From the NCBI RefSeq assembly GCF_001758225.1, contig NZ_MAST01000034.1:186001-250000 (forward strand): a stretch of DNA of 64,000 bases, read 5' to 3'. The position numbers and the translations under genes were made by a program. A model generated the notes under the pieces. It was given only the letters and a program-made list of their open reading frames with translations, was not told the DNA's origin and did not search any database. Below, piece after piece: positions 50,561 to 59,486 of this stretch; position 1 is the stretch's first letter; each line of letters begins with the position of its first letter. This DNA is from Humibacillus sp. DSM 29435. GTDB lineage: Bacteria > Actinomycetota > Actinomycetes > Actinomycetales > Dermatophilaceae.

Positions 50561-52549
50561 ATGCGAGCCTGGCCGACGAAGACCCTGTCCCTCGGTGGCG
50601 ACTACAACCCCGAGCAGTGGCCCCGTGCCGTCTGGGACGACGACGTCACGCTGATGCAACGAGCCAACATCTCGTTCGTCAGCCTCGGCATCTTCTCGTG
50701 GAGCTGGCTCGAGCCCGCCAAGGGGGAGTACGAGTTCGAGTGGCTCGACACGATCATGGACAAGCTGCACGCGGGCGGCATCGCCGTCGACCTGGCGACG
50801 GCCACCGCCACCCCTCCCCCGTGGCTCTCCGCTGCCCACCCGGAGATCCTGCCCGTCGACGTGCTCGGGCACACCCTCTGGCCCGGCAGCCGTCAGAGCT
50901 GGTGCCCCACCTCACCGGTGTTCCGCGACTACGCGCTCGCGCTCACCCGCCAGCTGGCCGCTCGCTACCACGAGCACCCGGCCCTGGCGATGTGGCACGT
51001 CTCCAACGAGTACGCCTGCCACAACCTGCCCTGCTACTGCGACGAGTGCGCGAGACACTTCCGCTCGTGGCTGCGCCGGCGCTACGAGAGCCTCGAGCGG
51101 CTCAACGACGCATGGGGCACCGCGTTCTGGAGCCAGCGCTACACCGCCTGGGAGCAGATCCTGCCCACCCGACACTCCACGACGTTCAACAACCCGACCC
51201 AGGTGCTCGACTACAAGCGCTTCTCCTCCGACGCGCTGCTCGACTTCATGCGGGCCGAGCGCGCGGTGCTCGACGAGCTGTCGCCCGGCGTGCCGGTCAC
51301 GACGAACTTCATGACCCTCGACCACTTCCGCCACCTCGACTACAACGCGTGGACCCCCACCGTCGACGTCGTCAGCACCGACCACTACATCGTCGATGCC
51401 TTGGAGCACCCCCGCTCCGAGCTCGCCTTCAGCGGCGATGTGACCCGTGCCCTCGCGGGTGGTGCTCCCTGGATGCTGATGGAGCACTCGACCAGCGCCG
51501 TCAACTGGCAGCCGACGAACCACGCCAAGGCACCCGGGCAGACCATCCGCGACGCGCTCGCCCACGTGGCCAGAGGCGCCGACGCCATCGCCTGGTTCCA
51601 GTGGCGACAGTCGCGGGCCGGCTCCGAGAAGTTCCACAGTGCCGTCGTTCCGCACGCCGGCCCCGAAACCGCCCGGTTCCGTGAGGTCGAGCAGCTCGGC
51701 CGCATCGCCGGCCGGCTCGGCGAGCTCGTCGGCAGCCGGGTGGAGGCCCGGGTCGCGATCCTGCACGACTACCAGGCGATCTGGGCCTCGGAGGGCCCGT
51801 GCCTGCCGTCGTCCGAGCTCGATGCGCTCGAAGCCGCCCGCACCATCCACCGCCTGCTGCACGACCGCGGGGTGACCGCCGACGTCGTGCACCCGGGGGC
51901 TGACCTCTCGAGCTACGCGGTCGTCGTCGTGCCGCAGCTCTACCTCGTCACCGACGAGCACGCCGATGCCGTGTCGGCGGCAGCGAGCGCCGGCGCCCAG
52001 GTGCTCGTCACCTACTTCTCCGGGATCAGCGACGAGCACGACCATGTTCGGCTGGGTGGTTACCCCGGCGCCTTCCGTGACCTGCTCGGGGTTCGCGTCG
52101 AGGAGTTCTTCCCGCTCGGCCCGGTCGAGACCGTGGCCCTGACCGACGGCACCGGAGGCTGGTGGAGCGAAGACGTGCAGGCGACCGACGCGACCGTGGT
52201 GGAGTCGTATGCCGCCGGGCCCCTCGTCGGCCGGCCCGCCATCACCCGGCGGGACGTCGGCACCGGGTCGGCCTGGTACCTCAGCACCCTGCCTGACGAC
52301 GACCGCCTCGGGCGGCTGCTCGACACGCTCCTCGCCGCCGCCGGCGTCGAGCCGACCGTGGCCGGCCTGCCGGTCGGGGTCGAGGCCACTCGGCGCCGGG
52401 GCGACGACGGCTCCTGGCTGTTCCTGCTCAACCACACCGACCTGACGCACAGCCTGGCGGCGTCGGGGCATGACCTCGTGGCCGACACGGCCGTGGCAGG
52501 GTCGGTCGAGCTCGCACCCGGTGCGGTCGCCGTGATCAGGGAGACCTGA
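50561..52549 (+). CDS. beta-galactosidase, GH42
   Basis: 662 residues from the ATG at 50561; a TTG at 50522 would add 13 residues. Opens with GGDYNPEQWP, the GH42 hallmark; the acid/base Glu is in WHVSNEYACHN with the zinc-binding cysteines CHNLPCYCDEC, and the nucleophile Glu is in PWMLMEHSTSAVNWQP. The trimerisation domain and small beta domain follow. No signal peptide: cytoplasmic hydrolysis of beta-galactosides after uptake. First gene of an operon with the DeoR regulator, divergent from the ABC operon. Confidence 0.95.
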   Translation: MRAWPTKTLSLGGDYNPEQWPRAVWDDDVTLMQRANISFVSLGIFSWSWLEPAKGEYEFEWLDTIMDKLHAGGIAVDLATATATPPPWLSAAHPEILPVDVLGHTLWPGSRQSWCPTSPVFRDYALALTRQLAARYHEHPALAMWHVSNEYACHNLPCYCDECARHFRSWLRRRYESLERLNDAWGTAFWSQRYTAWEQILPTRHSTTFNNPTQVLDYKRFSSDALLDFMRAERAVLDELSPGVPVTTNFMTLDHFRHLDYNAWTPTVDVVSTDHYIVDALEHPRSELAFSGDVTRALAGGAPWMLMEHSTSAVNWQPTNHAKAPGQTIRDALAHVARGADAIAWFQWRQSRAGSEKFHSAVVPHAGPETARFREVEQLGRIAGRLGELVGSRVEARVAILHDYQAIWASEGPCLPSSELDALEAARTIHRLLHDRGVTADVVHPGADLSSYAVVVVPQLYLVTDEHADAVSAAASAGAQVLVTYFSGISDEHDHVRLGGYPGAFRDLLGVRVEEFFPLGPVETVALTDGTGGWWSEDVQATDATVVESYAAGPLVGRPAITRRDVGTGSAWYLSTLPDDDRLGRLLDTLLAAAGVEPTVAGLPVGVEATRRRGDDGSWLFLLNHTDLTHSLAASGHDLVADTAVAGSVELAPGAVAVIRET

Positions 52550-52550
52550 G

Positions 52551-53327
52551 GTGCTGGCCAGCCAGCGACGGTCGGTCATTCTCGAGCTGCTCGAGGAGGC
52601 GGGCGCGGTCAAGGTGTCCGACCTCGTCGAACGCCTCGGGGTCTCCGACATGACGATCCGCCGCGACATCGACCGGCTCTCGGGTGACGGGCTCGTCGAG
52701 CGCGTGCACGGAGGCGCTCTGGCCGTCGACGGTGAACGCAGCAGCGACGAGCCCGGGTTCTCGGCCAAGTCGCTGCTCCAGCGGGTGCAGAAGCAGGCCA
52801 TCGCCCGGGCCGCTGCCGCACGCGTGGAGCCCGGCAGCGCCATCGGCATCTCGGCCGGCACCACCACCTACGAGCTGGCCAGGGCCGTCGCCGACATTCC
52901 CGGGCTCACCGTCGTGACGAACTCGATGCCGGTCGCCCAGCTGCTCCACGAGACCGGAGCCCTCGGTCAGACCGTCGTGCTCACCGGCGGCATCCGTACC
53001 CCGTCGGACGCCCTGGTCGGCCCGGTGGCGGTCTCGTCGCTGCGGTCGCTGCACGTCGACATCCTCTTTCTCGGAGCCCACGGCTACGAGGCGCGAGCCG
53101 GCCTCACCACCCCGAACCTGGTGGAGAGCGAGACCAACCGGGCGCTCGTGGCGGCAGCACGGCGCGTGTGCGTGCTCGCCGACTCGAGCAAGTGGGGCAT
53201 CGTCGGGCTCAGTACCTTCGCCGAACTGCGCGACGTGGACGTGTTCGTGACCGACACCGGACTGTCCGAACGCGGCCGCGCCGCGCTCTCCGAGATTGTG
53301 GGCACGCTCGAGCTGACCCGCCCGTAG
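52551..53327 (+). CDS. DeoR/GlpR-family transcriptional regulator
   Basis: 258 residues; GTG start 1 nt after the GH42 stop. The winged HTH is RRSVILELLEEAGAVKVSDL followed by VERLGVSDMTIRRDIDRLSG. The effector domain has the sugar-phosphate pocket GISAGTTTYELA, TNSMPVAQ, LTGGIR and ADSSKWG. Probably represses the galactoside genes until a sugar phosphate is bound. Its TAG stop forms part of the promoter of the next gene. Confidence 0.92.
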   Translation: MLASQRRSVILELLEEAGAVKVSDLVERLGVSDMTIRRDIDRLSGDGLVERVHGGALAVDGERSSDEPGFSAKSLLQRVQKQAIARAAAARVEPGSAIGISAGTTTYELARAVADIPGLTVVTNSMPVAQLLHETGALGQTVVLTGGIRTPSDALVGPVAVSSLRSLHVDILFLGAHGYEARAGLTTPNLVESETNRALVAAARRVCVLADSSKWGIVGLSTFAELRDVDVFVTDTGLSERGRAALSEIVGTLELTRP

Positions 53328-53330
53328 GGT
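53325..53330 (+). promoter_or_regulatory. -10 box overlapping the DeoR stop codon
   Basis: TAGGGT, whose TAG ends the DeoR gene, lies 6 nt before the ATG at 53337: a second case of a stop codon doubling as a leaderless -10 box. Confidence 0.5.
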
Positions 53331-53336
53331 GCGGTC

Positions 53337-54647
53337 ATGAGTGCGACGACGCCGCCGCTCACCCGCGCGATGCGCCGGGGCTACGGCCTGGGGTCGGTGG
53401 CGACCGGTGCGTTCGGCACCGTGCCCGGCCTGCTGCTGCTGCCCTACCTCACCGACCGTCTGGGGGTGACGGCCGCCGTCGCCGGGGTCATCGTCTTCGC
53501 CCCCAAGGCGTGGGACGTCGTGCTCAACCCGGTCGCCGGTCGCATCAGTGACCGTTCGCAGCATCCCGACGGCCCTCGTCGGCCCTTCCTCATCCGCGCC
53601 GGCCTGCTGCTCGCGGTCGCCTTCGCCGTGCTCTTCCTCGGCCCGACCTCGCCACAGTGGGCGGGCGCCGCGTGGGTGGCCGTGGCCTACCTCGCCTGCG
53701 CCACGGCCTACGCCTTCTTCCAGGTGCCCTACGTCGCGATGCCGGCTGAGATGACCGACGACTACGACGAACGCACCCGGCTGATGACCTGGCGGGTCGC
53801 CATTCTCGCCCTCGCCATCCTCGTCAGCGGCGGGGCGTCCCCGGCCATCCGCGACGCTCTGGGCCTCGACTGGGGCTACCGCGCCGTCGGCCTGTTCGTG
53901 GCTTCACTGATCGCCCTCGGAGCCTGGGGCGCCTGGTCGGGAACGCGGGGGGTACCGGTGCGAATGACGACGCCGGTTTCGGTGTCGTTCCGCGAGCAGC
54001 TGCGGATCGTGCGCTCTGACAAGCCCTTTCGCCTGTTGCTCACGACCTTCGTGCTCCAGGCCCTGGCGACGGGAGCCATGCTGGCGGGGGTCGACTACGT
54101 GTCGCGCTGGATCATCGGCACGAAGATCTCGGCCACCCTGCTGTTCCTGTGTTTCGTCGCCCCCGCCCTGGTGGTCACTCCCCTGTGGCAGCGCTACGGC
54201 ACCAGCCACGACAAGAAGCGCGGCTACCTGCTGGCCTCGCTGCTCCTCGGCGGCGGCGCACTGCTTCTCGTGCTCTCGCGAACGATGCCGACCTCGTTGC
54301 TGTACGGATGCGTGGCCGTCGTCGGGGTCGGCTACGCCGGGGCCCAGATGTTCCCCCTCGCGATGCTGCCCGACGTCGCCGGCCGCGGTGGTGACGCGCA
54401 GGCCCGAGCCGGTCTCTACACCGGGGTGTGGACGGCGGGTGAGACTCTCGGGCTCGCTCTCGGGCCCGCCGTGTACGCCGCCGTGCTGACGTTCGGCGGC
54501 TACGTGTCGTCGACGGGCGGGATCGTCGCGCAGACCGACGGGGCCGTCACCGCCATCGCCTACGGCTTCTCGCTGGTGCCCGCAGTCCTCGTTGCTCTCT
54601 CGCTGCTCGCCCTGCGCGGTTACCCCGCCGGAAAGGACAACCGATGA
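53337..54647 (+). CDS. GPH/MFS_2-family transporter
   Basis: 436 residues, 12 membrane helices. The block KAWDVVLNPVAGRISDRSQH is the cation-site region of the glycoside-pentoside-hexuronide (MelB-like) group, and VPYVAMPAEMTDDYDERTRL its second signature; the Asp/Asn positions suggest cation coupling. It follows the galactoside operon but has its own promoter and overlaps the next gene by 4 nt (ATGA). It may carry galactosides, or, given the partner gene, a lipid-like or amine substrate as MFS_2 proteins do in animals. Confidence 0.85.
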   Translation: MSATTPPLTRAMRRGYGLGSVATGAFGTVPGLLLLPYLTDRLGVTAAVAGVIVFAPKAWDVVLNPVAGRISDRSQHPDGPRRPFLIRAGLLLAVAFAVLFLGPTSPQWAGAAWVAVAYLACATAYAFFQVPYVAMPAEMTDDYDERTRLMTWRVAILALAILVSGGASPAIRDALGLDWGYRAVGLFVASLIALGAWGAWSGTRGVPVRMTTPVSVSFREQLRIVRSDKPFRLLLTTFVLQALATGAMLAGVDYVSRWIIGTKISATLLFLCFVAPALVVTPLWQRYGTSHDKKRGYLLASLLLGGGALLLVLSRTMPTSLLYGCVAVVGVGYAGAQMFPLAMLPDVAGRGGDAQARAGLYTGVWTAGETLGLALGPAVYAAVLTFGGYVSSTGGIVAQTDGAVTAIAYGFSLVPAVLVALSLLALRGYPAGKDNR

Positions 54648-56104
54648 CCCCGCTGTCGAACCACCAGGACCCCATGCGGGTGGAGCAGGTCAGGGCGGCA
54701 CTCGAGAAGATGCGCGCCCATGACCTGCCCACGCACGGGGGGCGCACGCTGGCGTACGTCTACGACTCGGGCCTCGAGTCGGCCGACGCGGTCGGTCGCG
54801 AGGCCCTGGCCTCCTTCTGCTCGACCAACGGGCTCGACCCCACGGCCTTCCCGTCGCTGCTGCAGATGGAGAACGACCTCGTCGCCGTCGCCGGCAACCT
54901 CGTCGACGCACCAGACGGGTTCGCCGGCGTCGCCACCTCCGGCGGGACCGAGTCGATCCTGCTCGCCGTGCTGGCGGCCCGGGACTCACAGCCGGCCATC
55001 GGTGCCCCGCGGATGGTGCTGCCGACCACGGCCCACGCGGCCTTCCACAAGGCCGCCCACTACCTCGGCGTCGAGGTGGTTCCGGTCGCCGTCGACCCCC
55101 AGACCAAACGGGCCCTCCCGGAGGCGATGGCCGCCGCGATCGATGACCGCACCGTGCTCGTTGTCGCGTCCGCCCCCTCCTACGCCCACGGGGTCATCGA
55201 CCCGGTCAAGCCCATTGCCGCCGCAGCGGCGGCGGCCGGGGTGCGGTGCCACGTCGATGCCTGCATCGGAGGGTGGGTGCTGCCGTACCTGCGAGCCTCC
55301 GAACCGCACCAGCTGCCGTGGACCTTCGCCTGCGAGGGGGTCACCAGCATCTCGCTCGACCTCCACAAGTACGCGTACACCCCCAAGGGGGTCTCGATCC
55401 TGCTGCACGCCTCCGCGGAGCTGCGTCGTACCCACCTCTTCGCGTCAGCCGCGTGGCCCGGTTACACGATGCTCAACACGACCACCCAGTCGACCAAGTC
55501 GGGAGGCCCCCTTGCCGCGGCCTGGGCCGTCGTGCACCACATCGGCGCAGAGCGTTACGCCGAGCTCGCCCGGACGGCACGCACAGCCACTATCGAACTC
55601 GCTACGGCGGTGAGCGACATCCCAGGGCTTTCCCTTGCCGCACAACCGGATTCCACGCTGCTGTCGCTCATGACGGATGACTCCTGCGACGTCTTCACCA
55701 TCTCCGACGAGATGCTCACCCGCGGCTGGTTCGTGCAGCCGCAGATGCGGTTCGCCGACCTGCCCGCCACGTTGCATCTGACCTTCAGCGCGGCCACCGC
55801 TCGCTCCTCCGGCCAGATCGCACGCGATCTGGCCGCCTCCACCACCGCAGCCCGAACGGCCGGCCCGGTCACCGTGCCGGTCGAGCTGGTCTCAGCCGCG
55901 GGGGGCATCGACCCGTCGAGTCTGGACGAGCCCACCTTCGACGGGCTCCTGGCCCTGGCCGGCCTGGCCGGCGAAGGGGGACAGCTCGCCCTTCCGGACC
56001 GAATGGCACCGGTGAACGCCCTGCTCGATGCCCTCCCCCCAGCCCTGCGCGAGGCCCTTCTCATCGGCTTCATCGACCGCCTGACGCGGCCCAGCACTAC
56101 CTGA
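54644..56104 (+). CDS. PLP-dependent lyase, sphingosine-1-phosphate lyase-like
   Basis: 486 residues, fold type I group II decarboxylase superfamily. ATSGGTESILLAVLAARD is the S1P-lyase cofactor-binding block, HVDACIGGWVLPYL holds the PLP Asp, and the PLP lysine is in SISLDLHKYAYTPKG. The sequence is closer to S1P lyases than to glutamate or DOPA decarboxylases. The true substrate is unknown; bacterial homologues act on sphingoid or other amino-alcohol phosphates. No membrane anchor, unlike the eukaryotic enzyme. Translationally coupled to the GPH transporter. Confidence 0.85.
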   Translation: MTPLSNHQDPMRVEQVRAALEKMRAHDLPTHGGRTLAYVYDSGLESADAVGREALASFCSTNGLDPTAFPSLLQMENDLVAVAGNLVDAPDGFAGVATSGGTESILLAVLAARDSQPAIGAPRMVLPTTAHAAFHKAAHYLGVEVVPVAVDPQTKRALPEAMAAAIDDRTVLVVASAPSYAHGVIDPVKPIAAAAAAAGVRCHVDACIGGWVLPYLRASEPHQLPWTFACEGVTSISLDLHKYAYTPKGVSILLHASAELRRTHLFASAAWPGYTMLNTTTQSTKSGGPLAAAWAVVHHIGAERYAELARTARTATIELATAVSDIPGLSLAAQPDSTLLSLMTDDSCDVFTISDEMLTRGWFVQPQMRFADLPATLHLTFSAATARSSGQIARDLAASTTAARTAGPVTVPVELVSAAGGIDPSSLDEPTFDGLLALAGLAGEGGQLALPDRMAPVNALLDALPPALREALLIGFIDRLTRPSTT

Positions 56105-56119
56105 CCGGTCGCGGTCGCG

Positions 56120-56132
56120 CCTCAGTCTGAGG
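56120..56132. terminator. short CCTCAG-T-CTGAGG hairpin
   Basis: Six-bp perfect stem 15 bp after the S1P-lyase-like stop; part of the terminator region before sodA. Confidence 0.3.
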
Positions 56133-56181
56133 AGGCTCCGTGCACATCAAGGCCGTAAGCCTGACCAAGGCAAGCACGACT

Positions 56182-56212
56182 GAGGGCGGGCACCGACTCG
56201 GCGCCCGCCCTC
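56182..56212. terminator. bidirectional terminator between S1P-lyase-like gene and sodA
   Basis: GAGGGCGGGC (56182-56191) pairs perfectly with GCCCGCCCTC (56203-56212) around an 11-nt loop, between convergent genes. Confidence 0.65.
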
Positions 56213-56228
56213 TGACGTACCTACCTAC

Positions 56229-56849
56229 TCACGCGGGGAGGATGAGGCCCGTCGTGGCCTTGGCCCGCTCGAGGCGAGCAGAGACGTCCTGCCAGTTGAC
56301 CAGGTTCCACCACGCCTTGACGTAATCGCCCTTCACGTTCTCGTACTGCAGGTAGAAGGCGTGCTCCCACATGTCGAGCTGGAGCAGCGGGATCTGGCCC
56401 ACCGGGATGTTTCCCTGCTGGTCGAACAGCTGCATGATGTGCGGCCGTGCGCCGATGGTGTCCCACGCGAGGATCGACCAGCCCGAGCCCTGGATCGCGT
56501 TGGCGTTGGCGTTGAAGTGGGCCTGGAACTTCGCGAAACCGCCGAAGTACTCGGTGATCGCCGCGGCGACCTCACCCTCGGGCTCACCGCCGCCGTCGGG
56601 GCTCATGTTCTGCCAGAAGACGGAGTGGTTGGTGTGACCACCCAGGTGGAAGGCGAGGTTCTTCTCCACCCCGTTAAGCGCCGCGTAGTCACCTGAGTCG
56701 CGCAGCTCCTCGAGCTTGGTGACGGCGGCGTTGGCGCCGTCAACGTAGGCCTTGTGGTGCTTGCTGTGATGCAGCTCCATGATGCGAGCGCTGATGTGCG
56801 GCTCGAGAGCTGCGTAGTCGTAGGGAAGTTCGGGCAGCGTGTAGGCCAC
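56229..56849 (-). CDS. sodA: Mn/Fe superoxide dismutase
   Basis: 206 residues; GTG start with AAAGGA 8 nt upstream. Metal ligands are His near residue 27 (MELHHSKHHKAYV), His in GGHTNHSVFW, and Asp/His in LDMWEHAFYLQY. The Gln-rich LFDQQGNIPVG block is the actinobacterial type. Whether Mn or Fe is used cannot be told reliably. No signal peptide: cytosolic. Confidence 0.97.
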   Translation of the reverse strand: MAYTLPELPYDYAALEPHISARIMELHHSKHHKAYVDGANAAVTKLEELRDSGDYAALNGVEKNLAFHLGGHTNHSVFWQNMSPDGGGEPEGEVAAAITEYFGGFAKFQAHFNANANAIQGSGWSILAWDTIGARPHIMQLFDQQGNIPVGQIPLLQLDMWEHAFYLQYENVKGDYVKAWWNLVNWQDVSARLERAKATTGLILPA

Positions 56850-56885
56850 GTGGCATTCCTTTCATCGGGAGTCGTCCGGCTTCTG

Positions 56886-58175
56886 TCACTCTATGCCGGT
56901 GGGTCGCCGGTGCGGCAAGGTGTCCCGGACGTCGCCTGATCCGGGCTTCCTCTGTCGCCGTCTGCCGACCTGCTTGTGACCTACCCGAGAACTGCGATCC
57001 GGCAACCCTGGGGCCGTTCGAGCAGGAGGGCGGATACGGTCGGCGATGGCGTCGCTGTAGCGGGCGAGCACGGGACCCGAGACGGCCAGCACGAGAACGT
57101 AGGCAGTGGCAAGGGGTTTGACACTGTCGTGCCCCGCCGCGGCGGCCAGACCGGCGATGACGATGGAGAACTCACCTCGAGCAATGAGGGCGGTTCCGGC
57201 GCGCAGGCGGCCCTTGAACGCCGCCCCGTCACGACCGGCCGCGTACCAGCCCGTGGCCACCTTGGTCGACGCGGTCACCACCGCCAGGGCCAGGGCCACC
57301 GGCAGCATCGGCACCACCTCGTGCACGTCGGCCGTCAGGCCGAAGCCGATGAAGAAGACCGCGGCGAAGAGGTCCCGCAACGGCTCGAGCAGGCCACGGG
57401 CCCGCTCAGCGACCTCCGTGGGCACCGCGATCCCCACGAGAAAAGCCCCCACCGCGGCACTGGCGCCGAGCCCCTCGGTGATGCCCGCAACAAGCAGGGT
57501 CAGCCCCAGGAGCAGGAAGAGCGACTCCTCATCCGATCGGGCGGCGAGCAGCTTCTCGATGCGTGACCCGGCGCGGCTCGCGGCCAGCAGGGCCAGCCCA
57601 ACGGCCCCGACAGCGAGCGCGACGCCCGCCAGGGCCTGGAGCGGTCCACCGCCGGCGAGCATCACGATGAGGATCGGGAGGAACAGCGCCATGGCGATGT
57701 CTTCCAGCACGAGCACCGATAGCACCGACGGTGTCTCGCGGTTGCCGAGGCGGCCGAAGTCGGAGAGCAGCCGGGCGATCATCCCCGACGACGAGACCCA
57801 GGTGACTCCGCCGAGCGACAGTGCTGCCACGACCGGCAGACCGAGGAGCAGCCCCGCGGCGAGCCCCGGGGCGAAGTTGAGCACGAGGTCGACCACGCCT
57901 GAGGTTCGGTGCCGTCGAAGGCTCTGCACCAGCTCGTCCGCCGTGAACTCGAGGCCCAGCAGCAGGAGCAGCAGCAGCACGCCGATCTGCGAACCGACCT
58001 CGATGAAGGAGGCCGACTCGCGCACCGGGGCCAGCCCGCCCGTGCCGAAGGCGAGGCCGGCGAGCAGGAAGAGCGGGATCGGCGACAGCCCGAACCGGCG
58101 ACCGAGCCAGCTGAGCACCGACAGGCCACTGACGATAAGCCCCAGCTCGACGAACAGCAGCGCGAGGTCGTTCAT
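56886..58175 (-). CDS. CPA2-family K+(or Na+)/H+ antiporter, KhtU-like
   Basis: 429 residues with 12-13 membrane helices. Helix blocks FAPGLAAGLLLGLPVVAALS and GVTWVSSSGMIARLLSDFGRL resemble Kef/KhtU, and the membrane part ends near residue 390 with no RCK domain; a hydrophilic tail follows. The separate TrkA-C subunit encoded directly upstream takes over regulation. Exports K+ in exchange for H+ under alkaline or cell-wall stress in known systems. Confidence 0.9.
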   Translation of the reverse strand: MNDLALLFVELGLIVSGLSVLSWLGRRFGLSPIPLFLLAGLAFGTGGLAPVRESASFIEVGSQIGVLLLLLLLGLEFTADELVQSLRRHRTSGVVDLVLNFAPGLAAGLLLGLPVVAALSLGGVTWVSSSGMIARLLSDFGRLGNRETPSVLSVLVLEDIAMALFLPILIVMLAGGGPLQALAGVALAVGAVGLALLAASRAGSRIEKLLAARSDEESLFLLLGLTLLVAGITEGLGASAAVGAFLVGIAVPTEVAERARGLLEPLRDLFAAVFFIGFGLTADVHEVVPMLPVALALAVVTASTKVATGWYAAGRDGAAFKGRLRAGTALIARGEFSIVIAGLAAAAGHDSVKPLATAYVLVLAVSGPVLARYSDAIADRIRPPARTAPGLPDRSSRVGHKQVGRRRQRKPGSGDVRDTLPHRRPTGIE

Positions 58176-58178
58176 GGC

Positions 58179-58697
58179 TCAGGTGAGCCCGCCCATGGCC
58201 TGCACGGTCGGGGTCCACCCGCGCTCGACCAGCGCAGCGAGCTGCTCGAGGCCACTGCCGGCCCCGATGGCCACGAGGATGTCCCCCGCGTGGAGCGCGT
58301 GCTCGGGGCCGGGAGCAGGCACGACGTCGTCGCCTCGCACGATCGCCACGACCGAGCAGCTCGTGCGGGTGCGCGCCCGGGTGTCGCCAAGGGTGCGGCC
58401 GTCGTAGGGGCTCCCCGGGGCGATGGCGAGGCGGGCCGACTCGAGGCCGGGAACCTCCCGAGAGAGGTCTGCGAAGCGTTGGGTGACCCGTGCGGCGCCG
58501 AGCAGGTCTGCCAGAGCGCGGGCCTCGTCGGCTCGCAGGTCGATCTGGTCGGTGACGACGTCGGGGTCATCGAGGCGGTAACCGCCCAGCTGTGCGTTTC
58601 CGTCACGGTGAGCCACGACCACCAGCACCCGGCCCGAGCGCGTGCGCATCTCGTAGCGGATGCCGACGCCGGGCAGCAGGGTCTCCTCGATCTCCAT
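58179..58697 (-). CDS. TrkA-C domain regulatory subunit, KhtT-like
   Basis: 172 residues from the ATG at 58697. N-terminal MEIEETLLPGVGIRYEMRTR, a small dimerising domain with AHRDG, then an RCK-C (TrkA-C) domain at about 85-165 (LAIAPGSPYDGRTLGDTRAR, then DILVAIGAGSGLEQLAALV), the c-di-AMP-binding fold of KhtT/CpaA subunits. Ends 3 nt before the antiporter gene: a two-gene operon. CAGGAT lies 6 nt before the ATG, so the mRNA may be leaderless. Confidence 0.88.
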   Translation of the reverse strand: MEIEETLLPGVGIRYEMRTRSGRVLVVVAHRDGNAQLGGYRLDDPDVVTDQIDLRADEARALADLLGAARVTQRFADLSREVPGLESARLAIAPGSPYDGRTLGDTRARTRTSCSVVAIVRGDDVVPAPGPEHALHAGDILVAIGAGSGLEQLAALVERGWTPTVQAMGGLT

Positions 58698-58817
58698 GCG
58701 CCGATCCTGCCACCTCGGCGTCGTCGGCCGGGAGCACCTGCGGTCGCCAGAGGAAACGCTCCAACGAGCCATCGCGGCCGCTCAGCACCTGCTCCTCCCC
58801 GTCGACCGCGGGGTTCT

Positions 58818-59441
58818 TCACTCGGTCTGGCCGGGCCCTGGCTCCAGTCCGCGGATGAGCGAGGTGAGTCCCAGCTCGAAGCTGTCGTGGTCGATGCGGT
58901 TGGCCTCGTGGCGCAGGCGGTGGGCCTGGCTCAGGTGGGGGTAGCGGTCGAGGTAGACCTGCACGTCGTCGGCGAACCCGGAGCCGAAGGGTGTCGAGGC
59001 GGCGCCGATGACGAGGTACTTCACCGCACCGGAGATCTCGGTCGCTCTCCTGGCGGGCCAGCCGGCGCCGACGAGTCCCCCGTGCACCGAGTTGGCCATC
59101 TCGAGAAACTGCTCCCGCCGTTGGGTTCCCGAGGCGATCACCGGGGCACAGTTCGGGTGTGCGACGAGCACCGAGTGGTACGACCGGGCCCAGATGAGCA
59201 GACCATCGCGCCAGCCGCGCGCGAAACCACTGGTGTCCACCTCCCGTACGACCCGGTTGGCCACGGCGTCGAGCACCTCGTCCTTGGTCGCGTAGTGGCT
59301 GTACAGCGACGAGGGCTGTACGCCCAAGGTGTCAGCCAGGCGGCGCATCGACAGTGCAGCCAGGCCCTGTGCGTCGATCAGAGTCAAAGCCGCATCCCGG
59401 ATGCGGTCCGGGCTCAGCAGCGGTGTTCGTGGTCTGGCCAT
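58818..59441 (-). CDS. TetR-family transcriptional regulator
   Basis: 207 residues; ATG with GGGAGGGGAG just upstream. The HTH is RIRDAALTLIDAQGLAALSM followed by RRLADTLGVQPSSLYSHYATKDEVLDAV; the C-terminal domain is of the TetR_C tetracycline-repressor-like class. Divergent from the acyl-CoA dehydrogenase gene; a 35-bp perfect dyad lies between them. Probably senses an acyl-CoA or similar ligand and represses both genes. Confidence 0.92.
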   Translation of the reverse strand: MARPRTPLLSPDRIRDAALTLIDAQGLAALSMRRLADTLGVQPSSLYSHYATKDEVLDAVANRVVREVDTSGFARGWRDGLLIWARSYHSVLVAHPNCAPVIASGTQRREQFLEMANSVHGGLVGAGWPARRATEISGAVKYLVIGAASTPFGSGFADDVQVYLDRYPHLSQAHRLRHEANRIDHDSFELGLTSLIRGLEPGPGQTE

Positions 59442-59486
59442 GGCTCCCCTCCCTCTCTCTGGCCTCGCGCCTGCCGGTGCGAGATC

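Noticed and set aside
50912-52867. Long minus-strand open frame across the GH42 and DeoR genes
   Set aside because: Antisense to two well-supported genes, without motifs or a ribosome site.
56140-56325. Small GTG-started gene after the S1P-lyase-like gene
   Set aside because: A GAGGAGG tract precedes it, but it reads straight through the terminator hairpin at 56182 and then antisense into sodA.
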